A DNA stretch of 64,000 nucleotides from Mucilaginibacter sp. CSA2-8R (GTDB lineage: Bacteria > Bacteroidota > Bacteroidia > Sphingobacteriales > Sphingobacteriaceae). The notes under the pieces were generated by a model that was not told the DNA's origin, did no database searches, and saw only the letters and a program-made list of their open reading frames with translations. Made by a program: the position numbers and the translations under genes. Every line of letters starts with the position of its first letter. Within the stretch, counting starts at the first letter, position 1. The DNA is taken from positions 3,906,001 to 3,970,000 of the forward strand of contig NZ_CP152389.1 in the NCBI RefSeq assembly GCF_038806765.1, given 5' to 3'. This document shows positions 37,826-45,948 of the stretch, in pieces.

Positions 37826-38578
37826 TTACTTAAGCAACTTAATTTTTATATTCCGGTAACTTACCTCGTTGCCATGGTCCTGCAGCAGGATGTGGCCTTT
37901 ATCAGCCTCACCAAAATCTTTCCATACTTTGTGCTTGCTCATCTTTACCAGCTCGCGGTACTCCGGCGATTTGCGCTCATATTCCAATACCTTTTTCCCG
38001 TTAAGCCAGTGCTCTACATGGTTGTTCGGGTAAACAATGATTTTGCCGGTGTTCCACTCGCCTATCGGCCGTACTGCACCTTTTTTGTCTGATGTTTTTA
38101 AATCATAAAGCGAGGCCAGCGTACGGTTCCCATCACGGCCCAGTTTAGCGTCGGGATGCACATCGTCGTCCAGTACCTGGTACTCCAGGCCGATGGCCGA
38201 TCCGCCCGATTTTTCCTGAAGCGTTACAAAGTATTTTACGCCGCTGTTAGCCCCGCGGGTCAGCTTAAAATCGAACGACATTTCAAAAGGTCCGTACTCA
38301 TCAACGGTAACAATGTCGCCTGCATTTTGCGACTCGGCGCCATTAGTAGCCTGTATGGTCATGGTACCGTCTTTAACCACCCAGCCCGGAGAGCCGGTCG
38401 GAAAGCTTTCGGATTTGGCGCTGCGCCAGCCTTTGCTGGTTTTGCCGTCGAATAGCAACTTCCAGCCTTCTTTTTTCTCTTTAGCCGTTAACGTATTATT
38501 CTGCGCGTTGGCCAAACTGCCTATGGCAATTAGTAACGCGGTCATTACCGATGCTTTATAAAGCTTTTTAATATTCAT
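37826..38578 (-). CDS. DUF1080-family 3-keto-glycoside-processing enzyme
   Basis: The 250-residue exported protein (signal MNIKKLYKASVMTALLIAIGSLANAQ) has a concanavalin-like beta-sandwich. DUF1080 (PF06439) signatures: GWKLLFDGKTSKGWRS, FEMSFDFKLTRGANSGVKYFV, GLEYQVLDDDVHPDA, WNTGKIIVYPNNHVEHWLNG, ILLQDHGNEVSYRNIKI. Characterised family members act on 3-keto-glycosides as hydrolases/hydratases. It is the last gene of a three-gene unit with a sugar-isomerase-like protein and a Gfo/Idh/MocA oxidoreductase, the expected partners. Confidence 0.85.
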   Translation of the reverse strand: MNIKKLYKASVMTALLIAIGSLANAQNNTLTAKEKKEGWKLLFDGKTSKGWRSAKSESFPTGSPGWVVKDGTMTIQATNGAESQNAGDIVTVDEYGPFEMSFDFKLTRGANSGVKYFVTLQEKSGGSAIGLEYQVLDDDVHPDAKLGRDGNRTLASLYDLKTSDKKGAVRPIGEWNTGKIIVYPNNHVEHWLNGKKVLEYERKSPEYRELVKMSKHKVWKDFGEADKGHILLQDHGNEVSYRNIKIKLLK

Positions 38579-38599
38579 TGTTTAGTGATTTGTTGACTC

Positions 38600-39478
38600 T
38601 TACTTCTTGATAGTATGTAAAAACTTAATGCTTTGAGGTACCTGCTCAATCGAGGCGCTGCTTTCGTCCTCAATGTAATAGTGCTTTACACCTACGGCCT
38701 TTGCAGTGCGTAGTACCTCGGCGATGTTAATTTGACCGGTTCCTAAAATCACATCGTTGTTTTGGTCAGTTCCGCCGGAGTTATTACCGGTAACGCCAGC
38801 CTTTAAATCTTTTAAGTGCAGCGCTTTGTAACGGCTGCCGTAGGTTTTTAAAAGCTTAACCGGATCCTGACCGGGAAAAAACGCCCAAAGTATATCCAGC
38901 TCTAAGCCTACATACTGCGGATTGGTTTCTTTAACCATATAGTCGTAAAGCGTTCCGTTTTCGTAAGGCTCAAACTCAAACCCGTGGTTGTGGTAAATGA
39001 CCATCAAGCCGTATTTATCTTTCAATATTTTGCCTATGCGGTTAAAATCGGCAATGGCCTGCTTTGCGTTATCGAGCGTAAAAGAGCCTTTAGTGTGCGG
39101 GATGCCTGCTATACGTACATAACCGGCACCCAGGTTTTTAGCATCCCTGGCTACCTCGTCGGTTTTGTCGACCAAATCGGTGTAGCTTACCCCGTACGAC
39201 GAGCATTTCAGGCCACGCTCGTCGAGCATGCGGCGCAGATCTTCAGATTTTTGCTTAAACAGATTTGAAAACTCGATATCGGTAATGCCGTTGCTTTTAA
39301 TGATATCGAGCGTTGCAGGTACATCTTTGGCAAAGTTGTTACGATAAGTATAAGATACGATACCCGGCGCTTCCGGGAAGATTAATTTCTTGCTTTGAGC
39401 TTTAACAACAGTGGTGGAAAAGCTAAACGCCAATGCAGCCAAAGTTAAGGTGCCTAAAATCTTATGTTTAAGCATCAT
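38600..39478 (-). CDS. exported sugar phosphate isomerase/epimerase-like TIM-barrel protein
   Basis: I use the ATG at 39478, 1 bp after the upstream gene's stop codon, because a signal peptide follows (MMLKHKILGTLTLAALAFSFS..VKAQ); the frame is open to 39532. The 292-residue AP-endonuclease-2-like barrel shows GITDIEFSNLF, YHNHGFEFEPYENGT, VGLELDILWAFFPG, LHLKDLKAG and HYYIEDES, with the metal-binding Glu/His/Asp pattern of the family. Exported relatives are placed in the 3-keto-glycoside pathway as lyases or isomerases; that role is inferred here from the neighbours. Confidence 0.83.
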   Translation of the reverse strand: MMLKHKILGTLTLAALAFSFSTTVVKAQSKKLIFPEAPGIVSYTYRNNFAKDVPATLDIIKSNGITDIEFSNLFKQKSEDLRRMLDERGLKCSSYGVSYTDLVDKTDEVARDAKNLGAGYVRIAGIPHTKGSFTLDNAKQAIADFNRIGKILKDKYGLMVIYHNHGFEFEPYENGTLYDYMVKETNPQYVGLELDILWAFFPGQDPVKLLKTYGSRYKALHLKDLKAGVTGNNSGGTDQNNDVILGTGQINIAEVLRTAKAVGVKHYYIEDESSASIEQVPQSIKFLHTIKK

Positions 39479-39479
39479 C

Positions 39480-40838
39480 TTAGTATTTAAACACTTTACC
39501 ATTGACCACCACTTCCTGCGCCTTTTCATCAAATGTGGCCTTGTAGCCGGTATGTGCGGCAGCCGTGGTCATGATGTTGGCTATGCTGTGGCTGTAACCG
39601 GCCTCGATAGGTGCATGGGGTTGTTTACGGCTGCGTACACACTCCATCCAGTTGCGCACGTGGTTGGAGGTTAGCCTATCGCCACCCGTATTGGCCGAGG
39701 CCACCACCGGGTCTGAGTTCTCTAAGCTAATCTCGGGCAGCAAATTGGCTTTCATGCCCATCGCCGCAGCCATTCGTTCGGTTAAACCACCCTTAGGCGA
39801 TATTTTGTTCGTAATGAGATTCAGCTCGCCGCCGTTAGAGTAATATATCTCGGCCGGATGCTCATCGCCGTTATGCATACGCGAGCCGAAGGTTACCTGG
39901 AAGCCCTGCGACATATCATCTAACGGGCCGTAATCAAAGGCTGCAAGGATAGTATCCCAGTTGCGCCGGCCGTCTTTCCACTGGTAAATGCCGCCGTTGG
40001 CTACTACGCTGCGCGGGTGCTTTAACCCGGTAAACCAATGCACGGTATCTATCTGGTGGCTCATCCACTGACCCGGCAAGCCGGAGGAGTATGGCCAGAA
40101 CAAACGATACTCAAGATAGATGCGCGGGTCAAACTTTTCGTAAGGGCGGTTCATTAAAAAGCGCTTCCAGTCGGTGTCTTCTTCTTTCAGTATCGGGAGC
40201 AGTTCGGGGCGGCGCCAGCGGCCGGGCTGGTTTACGTTCCAGGTAAGCTCTACCATGGTAATCGGCCCGAACTTACCCGATTTTATAAAATCGTTAGCCG
40301 CATGGTAATTGGCACCGCTACGGCGCTGCGAACCAATTTGCACGATTTTATTGGATTCTTTAACAGCTTTAAGCGCAGCCTTGTTGTCGGCCATGGTTTC
40401 GGCAAAGGGCTTTTCAACATACGCATCGCAACCGGCCTTTACCGCCTCGATGGTATGCAGGGCATGCTGAAAATCGGCTGTGCTGATAAACACGGCATCC
40501 ACCATTTTACTGCCATACATTTCTTCGTTGTTGCGGAAAGCTTTTACATCATGCTGCATTTTATCTTTCCACATGGCCGCACCCTCTTCCCGCCGTTTTT
40601 TCCAGATGTCGGATACGCCCACGATCTCAAAATTCAGCTCTTTGTAATGATTCATAAAGCACGGCATGTGCGAACTGCGGTGCCTGTCTGAAAAGCCAAC
40701 CACACCAACCCGCACGCGGTCGTTAGCGCCAATAATGCGCTTATAACTCTTGGCGCTCCAGCTGGTTTTAGCAAGCATTACCCCGGCACCGGCCATAGAT
40801 GCCTGCCTGATGAATTTGCGGCGTGAATTCTCCATCAC
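39480..40838 (-). CDS. Tat-exported Gfo/Idh/MocA-family oxidoreductase
   Basis: The 452-residue protein starts MMENSRRKFIRQASMAGAG (twin-arginine). It has the Rossmann motif VGVVGFSDRHRSSHMP, YVEKPFAETMADN (EKP motif), SQRRSGANYHA, and WMSHQIDTVHWFTGL (catalytic-type His). It heads the three-gene unit with the sugar-isomerase-like and DUF1080 genes. In that context it probably oxidises glycosides at C3 or reduces the 3-keto sugar product. No TTGAGAC tandem site faces it, although one faces the divergent GH43 gene. Confidence 0.86.
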   Translation of the reverse strand: MMENSRRKFIRQASMAGAGVMLAKTSWSAKSYKRIIGANDRVRVGVVGFSDRHRSSHMPCFMNHYKELNFEIVGVSDIWKKRREEGAAMWKDKMQHDVKAFRNNEEMYGSKMVDAVFISTADFQHALHTIEAVKAGCDAYVEKPFAETMADNKAALKAVKESNKIVQIGSQRRSGANYHAANDFIKSGKFGPITMVELTWNVNQPGRWRRPELLPILKEEDTDWKRFLMNRPYEKFDPRIYLEYRLFWPYSSGLPGQWMSHQIDTVHWFTGLKHPRSVVANGGIYQWKDGRRNWDTILAAFDYGPLDDMSQGFQVTFGSRMHNGDEHPAEIYYSNGGELNLITNKISPKGGLTERMAAAMGMKANLLPEISLENSDPVVASANTGGDRLTSNHVRNWMECVRSRKQPHAPIEAGYSHSIANIMTTAAAHTGYKATFDEKAQEVVVNGKVFKY

Positions 40839-41147
40839 TTTTGTATATAAATTTAAGAGGATTATAATAATTGGTACTACCAGCTTTTTAAACCGGCTTC
40901 ATTTCAAATATCGAAGATTTTATATTAAAAAATCCTGATGTCATCCAAGCACAAGACAAACAAGACAATTCAAACACCTTTAAATTTACTGAATATCAGT
41001 TACTTAAAAGCAAAACTGCAAATCATCTATTACCAAATTGAGACAAATTCACTAAGAATTGAACAATTGCTACAGAGCTTGTTACCTTAAATTTGGATTT
41101 ACGTATCCCGGCTAAACATAAAATGCATATGCCACAGAAAAAATAAG
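40839..41147. other. divergent intergenic, Gfo/Idh/MocA / GH43
   Basis: This 309-bp A+T-rich region contains the plus-strand activator site at 41038-41065. On minus, TTGTCTTGTTTGTCTTGTGC (near 40967-40948) is a short direct repeat of TTGTCTTG that might belong to the promoter of the leftward operon. Nothing else is evident. Confidence 0.5.
41038..41065 (+). promoter_or_regulatory. TTGAGAC-N14-TTGAACA activator site with TTTG element (GH43 promoter)
   Basis: TTGAGAC (41038-41044), 14 bp AAATTCACTAAGAA, TTGAACA (41059-41065). TTTG lies at 41092-41095, 26 bp downstream, in the context TAAATTTG, a good match to the Bacteroidota -7 consensus TAnnTTTG. The GH43 ATG is at 41148. Confidence 0.82.
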
Positions 41148-42113
41148 ATGAAGAGTATTACTATTGCCACCTTGTTGTTATTTACTGCCTTTACAAGTAA
41201 TGCGCAACCTTACCAAAAAGGTGTTATTCGCTTAGCCGATCCTTCGGTGCTTTATGATGGTGGCACGTATTACCTATACGGCACTGGCGGTGCTGATGGT
41301 TTTAATGTTTATACCTCATCTAGTCTATACACCTGGCGTAAAGGCGATTCAAAGGCACTAAGCAAAGGTGATAGCTTTGGAACTAAAGGTTTTTGGGCAC
41401 CGCAAGTAATTAAGCACCAAGGTAATTTTATTATGGCTTATACGGCTAACGAACAAATTGCGATAGCTCAAAGCCATAACCCGCAAGGTCCGTTCATGCA
41501 AACTAAACCACAGCCTATCACATTATCTGGCAAACACATTGACCCGTTTATCTTTAGAGATACTAACGGCGACTTTTATTTATACTTTGTGCGGTTGCAA
41601 AAAGGCAACCGCATTTTTGCAGCCCGGCTTAAAAAGGATTTGACTGATATTGACAGCACTACCATAAAAGAATGTCTGTATGCACAAGGCGGCTGGGAGA
41701 ACACCGCTGGTAGCTCTTGGCCGGTAGCCGAAGGACCTACTGTTATAAAACTACAAAACCTCTATTATCTGTTTTACTCTGCTAACGATTTCCGGAACGT
41801 AAACTACGCAGTAGGCTATGCAACATCCACATCGCCTTTAGGGCCATTTACCAAATACCAGCAAAACCCGATATTAAGCAGAAAACAAACCGGGCAAAAT
41901 GGCAGCGGCCACGGCGATGTATTAATAGCGGGTGATGGTCATTGGTATTATATTTTCCACACTCATGAGTCGGCCAACAAAGTCGGCGAGCGTAAAACGG
42001 CAATTATGCAACTATCTGTGTCAACCGGTAACCCTCAAAAAATTGCTGTAGTGCATAATACATTTCGTTACCTTGAGATAGATAAACCAATAGAACGTAT
42101 ACCCGCAAATTAA
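41148..42113 (+). CDS. exported GH43-family glycosidase (arabinosidase/xylosidase type)
   Basis: The 321-residue protein has signal peptide MKSITIATLLLFTAFTSNAQ and a five-bladed propeller. The three GH43 carboxylates are visible: Asp31 (RLADPSVLYDGG), Asp132 (KHIDPFIFRDTNG) and Glu195 (PVAEGPTVIK). The family hydrolyses alpha-L-arabinofuranosides or beta-xylosides. It stands alone under the activator site at 41038-41065 and ends 8 bp before the convergent mutarotase gene. Confidence 0.88.
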   Translation: MKSITIATLLLFTAFTSNAQPYQKGVIRLADPSVLYDGGTYYLYGTGGADGFNVYTSSSLYTWRKGDSKALSKGDSFGTKGFWAPQVIKHQGNFIMAYTANEQIAIAQSHNPQGPFMQTKPQPITLSGKHIDPFIFRDTNGDFYLYFVRLQKGNRIFAARLKKDLTDIDSTTIKECLYAQGGWENTAGSSWPVAEGPTVIKLQNLYYLFYSANDFRNVNYAVGYATSTSPLGPFTKYQQNPILSRKQTGQNGSGHGDVLIAGDGHWYYIFHTHESANKVGERKTAIMQLSVSTGNPQKIAVVHNTFRYLEIDKPIERIPAN

Positions 42114-42121
42114 ACCCGGTT

Positions 42122-43297
42122 TTATCGACTTAAACCAAAGTGATAAATAGTCGTACTTTTATAAATCGATCCGGCTTTTAATTTGGTAGACGGAAATAAC
42201 GGCTGATTAGGAGAATCAGGAAAGTGTTGTGTTTCCATACAAAAGGCCGTTTGGCGCTCATCTTTATGGCCGTTCTTCATTAGGTTGTCGCCTTTCATGT
42301 TATTACCACTGTAAAACTGCAAACCTGGCTCAGTGGTATAAACCGTCATTACAACGCCGCTTTTGTCGCCTTGGGCAACCGCAACAGCTTCAGTTAGGGT
42401 ATGTGTTTTTAAAACGTAATTATGATCGTAGCCTTTAGCCAAACTTAGTTGCCTGTTTTGTTCGTTAATGCGGGCACCAATTATAGCAGGCTTAGTAAAA
42501 TCAAATGGCGTCCCTACTATGGGTTCATATTTCCCGGTTGGAATCATGGTGCTATCTATCGGAGTAAACTGGCTTGCCTTAATGGTTACCTGATGATTCA
42601 ATATGCTACCACTAGCCTCACCGTTCAAATTAAAGAACGCATGATTAGTGAGATTGACGACCGTGTTTTGGTTGGATACAGCCTGATAACTTATTTTTAA
42701 ACTATTATCATCGGTAAGTTCGTATATCACTTTAACTTCTAAGTTGCCTGGAAAGCCCTGATCTAAAGCTTTTGAAAGATACTTTAGTTCAAGCATTGTC
42801 GAATTTAACTGTCGGGCATCCCACACAGCATCCTGAAAGCCATTTTTGCCGCCATGTAATGTATTAGGGCTTTTGTTTACAAAAAGCTGATAGGTCTTTC
42901 CGTCAAGCGTAAACTTACCCTTGGCTATCCTGTTTGCATAACGGCCAACAATGGCACCGTAATACCTCCCTGTTGATTGCTGATAGCCATCAATACTACT
43001 AAACCCAACAATTACATCAGTAGGCCGGTGTTTTTTGTTGGGCACCAATAAAGAAACCAGGCGCCCGCCGTAATTAGTGATTTGGGCTTTTACACCGTTT
43101 GTGTTACGGAGGTTATACAAATGAACGGCCTTACCATTTACTTCTTTATTAAAGGCCGACGCTGAGATTGCACCATTGCCGCTTTTACCAGGATTACCTT
43201 TTGCTAAACTATAATCCTTTTGCTTATTATAATTGCAGGCTACCAAACATACAACTGTTAATAACAAGCATGACTTAAATTTTAATGCAACGTTCAT
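42122..43297 (-). CDS. aldose 1-epimerase (galactose mutarotase), lipoprotein
   Basis: The open frame reaches 43372, but the Met at 43297 (two further Mets just upstream) gives the lipoprotein signal NVALKFKSCLLLTVVCLVACNYN. The mutarotase domain shows GGRLVSLLVPN, GRYANRIAKGKFTLDG, LHGGKNGFQDAVW (catalytic-type His), NLTNHAFFNLNGE (second His), GYDHNYVLK and ETQHFPDSPNQP (catalytic-type Glu). It interconverts sugar anomers released by the glycosidases. It follows the GH43 gene by 49 bp, probably in the operon started at 45802. Confidence 0.9.
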   Translation of the reverse strand: MNVALKFKSCLLLTVVCLVACNYNKQKDYSLAKGNPGKSGNGAISASAFNKEVNGKAVHLYNLRNTNGVKAQITNYGGRLVSLLVPNKKHRPTDVIVGFSSIDGYQQSTGRYYGAIVGRYANRIAKGKFTLDGKTYQLFVNKSPNTLHGGKNGFQDAVWDARQLNSTMLELKYLSKALDQGFPGNLEVKVIYELTDDNSLKISYQAVSNQNTVVNLTNHAFFNLNGEASGSILNHQVTIKASQFTPIDSTMIPTGKYEPIVGTPFDFTKPAIIGARINEQNRQLSLAKGYDHNYVLKTHTLTEAVAVAQGDKSGVVMTVYTTEPGLQFYSGNNMKGDNLMKNGHKDERQTAFCMETQHFPDSPNQPLFPSTKLKAGSIYKSTTIYHFGLSR

Positions 43298-43346
43298 CAT
43301 CATTAAAAGCGCAATTTTTGACTGGCCTTGTTTCTGTTTAATTTTT

Positions 43347-44504
43347 CTAATTGCTAGTGTTCTTGTTATCAACCGCTATTTGCTGTTCTGTAGTTATGGT
43401 GTAAGCTCCGGAAGGAACCGGAATTTGCACACCGATTTTTACAGGTATACCAAAGTTTGGTGAACCATCCGTGTTCCAGGTAAACTTTTGCATGCGAGGC
43501 GAACGTTTGCCGCCACAACCACAGCCGGGTGCAGCGTTGGCATGATACAAAATCCAGTCTTCCTTACCATCGGGCGACGTAAAAAAGCTGTTGTGCCCAG
43601 GAGCGTAAACACTATTTTCTTTGCTTTGCTTAAACACCGGTTCTTTGTGTTTTACCCACGATGCTGGGTTGAGCAGGTCGGCATCAGCAGAGGCCGTTAA
43701 CATCCCCAAGGCGTAATCGTCTGTCCAGCAACCACTGGCCGAATAAATAAGGAACAATTTATTACCACGCACTAAAACCTCAGGGCCTTCATTTACATTA
43801 ACATGCGGCGGATTGCTGGCATCGTGCAAATCACCGTTTTTTTCCCAATCATATTGCGGACTTGATATCTTATACCGCTTCCCTTGAAGAGTATAAGGAT
43901 TTTTCATTTTCTCTATAAAAATATCTTGCTGGCCGTTTTTATCGCCTTCCCAACCCGACCAGATAAAGTAAAGTTGCCCTTTATGCGTAAACACCGAACC
44001 ATCGATAGCCCACTTGTTAGATTCGTCGGCAATCTGCCCCTTAAATACCCACTCGCCCTGCAATGGGTCGGGTGATGAATTTTCGATCACATAAAGCCGG
44101 TGATGATCATTATGCCCATCGTCGGCTGCGAAATACATGTACCACTTGTTTTCCAGAAAATGAATCTCGGGCGCCCATATCTCTTTGGAGTAGGCGCCTG
44201 TTACCGGTGGTGTCCATACTATTTTTTTGGAGGCAGTGCTTAAGTCGGCTATATTGCGGGTTTTACGCAATACCAAAGCGTTACCGGCCGTGTTGGTGTA
44301 ATAGTAGTAACCATCTTTATAAGTCATCCACGGGTCGGCCCCAGATGGCAGGATGGGATTAGTAAACATCAACGTAGTGCTGCTTTGTGCCATCGACACA
44401 CTGGATAACAGCACAAAACAGCCCCAAATTAAAACGGCGAAAAGTTTAGGTTGCAATAACTTTATAAGCAGGCGCTGGTCAACACCTTTTTTTATGAAGC
44501 TCAT
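43347..44504 (-). CDS. exported GH43-family alpha-L-arabinofuranosidase-type enzyme
   Basis: The 385-residue protein has a hydrophobic signal (LFAVLIWGCFVLLSSVSMAQ). Carboxylates: Asp57 (LPSGADPWMTYKDG), Asp168 (KWAIDGSVFTHKG) and Glu239 (NVNEGPEVLVRGN). A distinctive APGCGCGGKRSPRMQKF stretch near the C-terminus occurs in GH43 arabinofuranosidases of this subgroup. It is followed by the mutarotase gene and preceded, 224 bp upstream, by the clan GH-A hydrolase gene. Arabinan or arabinoxylan side chains are plausible substrates, by inference. Confidence 0.86.
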   Translation of the reverse strand: MSFIKKGVDQRLLIKLLQPKLFAVLIWGCFVLLSSVSMAQSSTTLMFTNPILPSGADPWMTYKDGYYYYTNTAGNALVLRKTRNIADLSTASKKIVWTPPVTGAYSKEIWAPEIHFLENKWYMYFAADDGHNDHHRLYVIENSSPDPLQGEWVFKGQIADESNKWAIDGSVFTHKGQLYFIWSGWEGDKNGQQDIFIEKMKNPYTLQGKRYKISSPQYDWEKNGDLHDASNPPHVNVNEGPEVLVRGNKLFLIYSASGCWTDDYALGMLTASADADLLNPASWVKHKEPVFKQSKENSVYAPGHNSFFTSPDGKEDWILYHANAAPGCGCGGKRSPRMQKFTWNTDGSPNFGIPVKIGVQIPVPSGAYTITTEQQIAVDNKNTSN

Positions 44505-44728
44505 ATATAATAAGGTTTAAATAAAATTGATATTAGAAGTTGACTGGAAAAGGCTAATAAACTATTAACTAAGCTGTTGATAGCATATATCCATTTCACT
44601 ACCGGCATAATCAGGCAACTGTCAGCAGTTACCACTGATACGTTTATTGGATGAAAAGAGGTTTATTACTGGCCTACAAATACAAGTTTTTATACTTGGT
44701 ACAGTGATTGAATTACGCCCCAAACCAG

Positions 44729-45802
44729 TTAATTCCTTTTGGTTTCTTGTTTAATGAATTCCACTTCATCAGCCTTATAGGGACTGCCATCCTTACGGAA
44801 TATATCGTGAAACCAAAGCTGCGGTTCGGCGCCATCAGGCATTGGGGTGTCCCAGGCGTAAATAGTATTTGACTTGCCCGAAACCAAGCCCCAGTTAATC
44901 GCACCAATATTTTCTTTTTTGAGTATAGGTAGTATATTACTAAAAAGGCTTTTGTTACGGCGTGCCATATATTCGGTACAAATTAATGGCCGGCCATGGG
45001 TTTTAAGCACCTGTAATATGCGTAAGTGCTTTTCGGGCTCTTCGTATTCGTGATAAGTAATCACATCCGAGTTGAGGGCCTGGAAGGTATTCAGCTTCGT
45101 CATATCCCATGCCCATAAGCCTGATGAAACGGGTTGATCGTGATTGGTTTCCCGTGCCCAGGTAAACACTTTAGACAACAGATCGTAAGATTGGTCGCGC
45201 CTTTTAGAATTACCAGGTTCGTTGTATAAATCCCACAGTAAGATGCGCTTATCGTGGCCGAAGGTGTTCATTACATCTTTAACATACGTAGCTAAAGCTG
45301 CATATTCTTTATCATCTAGCTTTCGCCCCGGATCTTGCGACCAGCCTGAGTTATGCACACCCGGTTTAGGGTCGGGCTGCTTTCCTATTTTGGGGTTTGG
45401 GTTCCAGCAATCATCAAAAAACACAAACATGGTTTTAATATGATGATTATCGGCAATGCCTAGATAAGTTGAGATGCGCTTTTTAAAGCCGGTTGGGTCT
45501 TGTTTATATGCCAGGCTATGCAAAAACACACGCATCGTATTAAAACCTATAATTTCGGCCCAACCCAATTCCTTATCAATAGTTTGGGGGTCAAAAGTAT
45601 CAGCCTGCCACATTTCTAACTGGTTAATGGCGGTGCTTGGGATGTAATTAGCACCCGTTACCCATGCTTGTTTGCTGTACCACTGCTGTGCCTTTACAGC
45701 CGGCCAAACTGTGCCGGCGGGTTTGGCAGGAGGTTTAAGCTGTGCGAATACCGAGGCACCAAAAAAGACATAAGACAACGTCGTAAGTATGATTTTCTTC
45801 AT
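44729..45802 (-). CDS. exported clan GH-A (GH5-like) glycoside hydrolase
   Basis: I start at the ATG at 45802, followed by signal MKKIILTTLSYVFFGASVFAQ; the frame extends upstream to 45877. The 357-residue (beta/alpha)8 barrel shows FNTMRVFLHS, FVFFDDCWNPNP, LLWDLYNEPGN (acid/base Glu) and RPLICTEYMARR (nucleophile Glu), then GAINWGLVSGKS. Such proteins are often annotated as cellulase-like or 1,4-beta-xylanase; I cannot fix the specificity. It is the first gene after the activator site at 45909-45936. Confidence 0.8.
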   Translation of the reverse strand: MKKIILTTLSYVFFGASVFAQLKPPAKPAGTVWPAVKAQQWYSKQAWVTGANYIPSTAINQLEMWQADTFDPQTIDKELGWAEIIGFNTMRVFLHSLAYKQDPTGFKKRISTYLGIADNHHIKTMFVFFDDCWNPNPKIGKQPDPKPGVHNSGWSQDPGRKLDDKEYAALATYVKDVMNTFGHDKRILLWDLYNEPGNSKRRDQSYDLLSKVFTWARETNHDQPVSSGLWAWDMTKLNTFQALNSDVITYHEYEEPEKHLRILQVLKTHGRPLICTEYMARRNKSLFSNILPILKKENIGAINWGLVSGKSNTIYAWDTPMPDGAEPQLWFHDIFRKDGSPYKADEVEFIKQETKRN

Positions 45803-45908
45803 ATTTATTGATTCAAGAACCTTGGATCTACGTGCATAATAAACTAATTGGCTGTACCAACGTAGTGGTTCTATCACTTCAAATTAAAAGATATAAATAC
45901 TTATATAC

Positions 45909-45936
45909 TGTTCAACTTATAGTCATTTAGTCTCAA
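45909..45936 (-). promoter_or_regulatory. TTGAGAC-N14-TTGAACA activator site with TTTG element (GH-A / GH43 / mutarotase operon)
   Basis: On minus: TTGAGAC (45936-45930), 14 bp TAAATGACTATAAG, TTGAACA (45915-45909). TTTG follows 25 bp later (45883-45880) in TTAATTTG, and the ATG is at 45802. The inner eight bases GACTATAA are shared with the site at 23061. Confidence 0.82.
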
Positions 45937-45948
45937 AGTCTATTCAAT

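Noticed and set aside
40839..41037. Expected activator site facing the DUF1080 operon
   Set aside because: Read on the minus strand, this region has no TTGAGAC or TTGAACA in the required arrangement, so the operon was not included in the inferred regulon.
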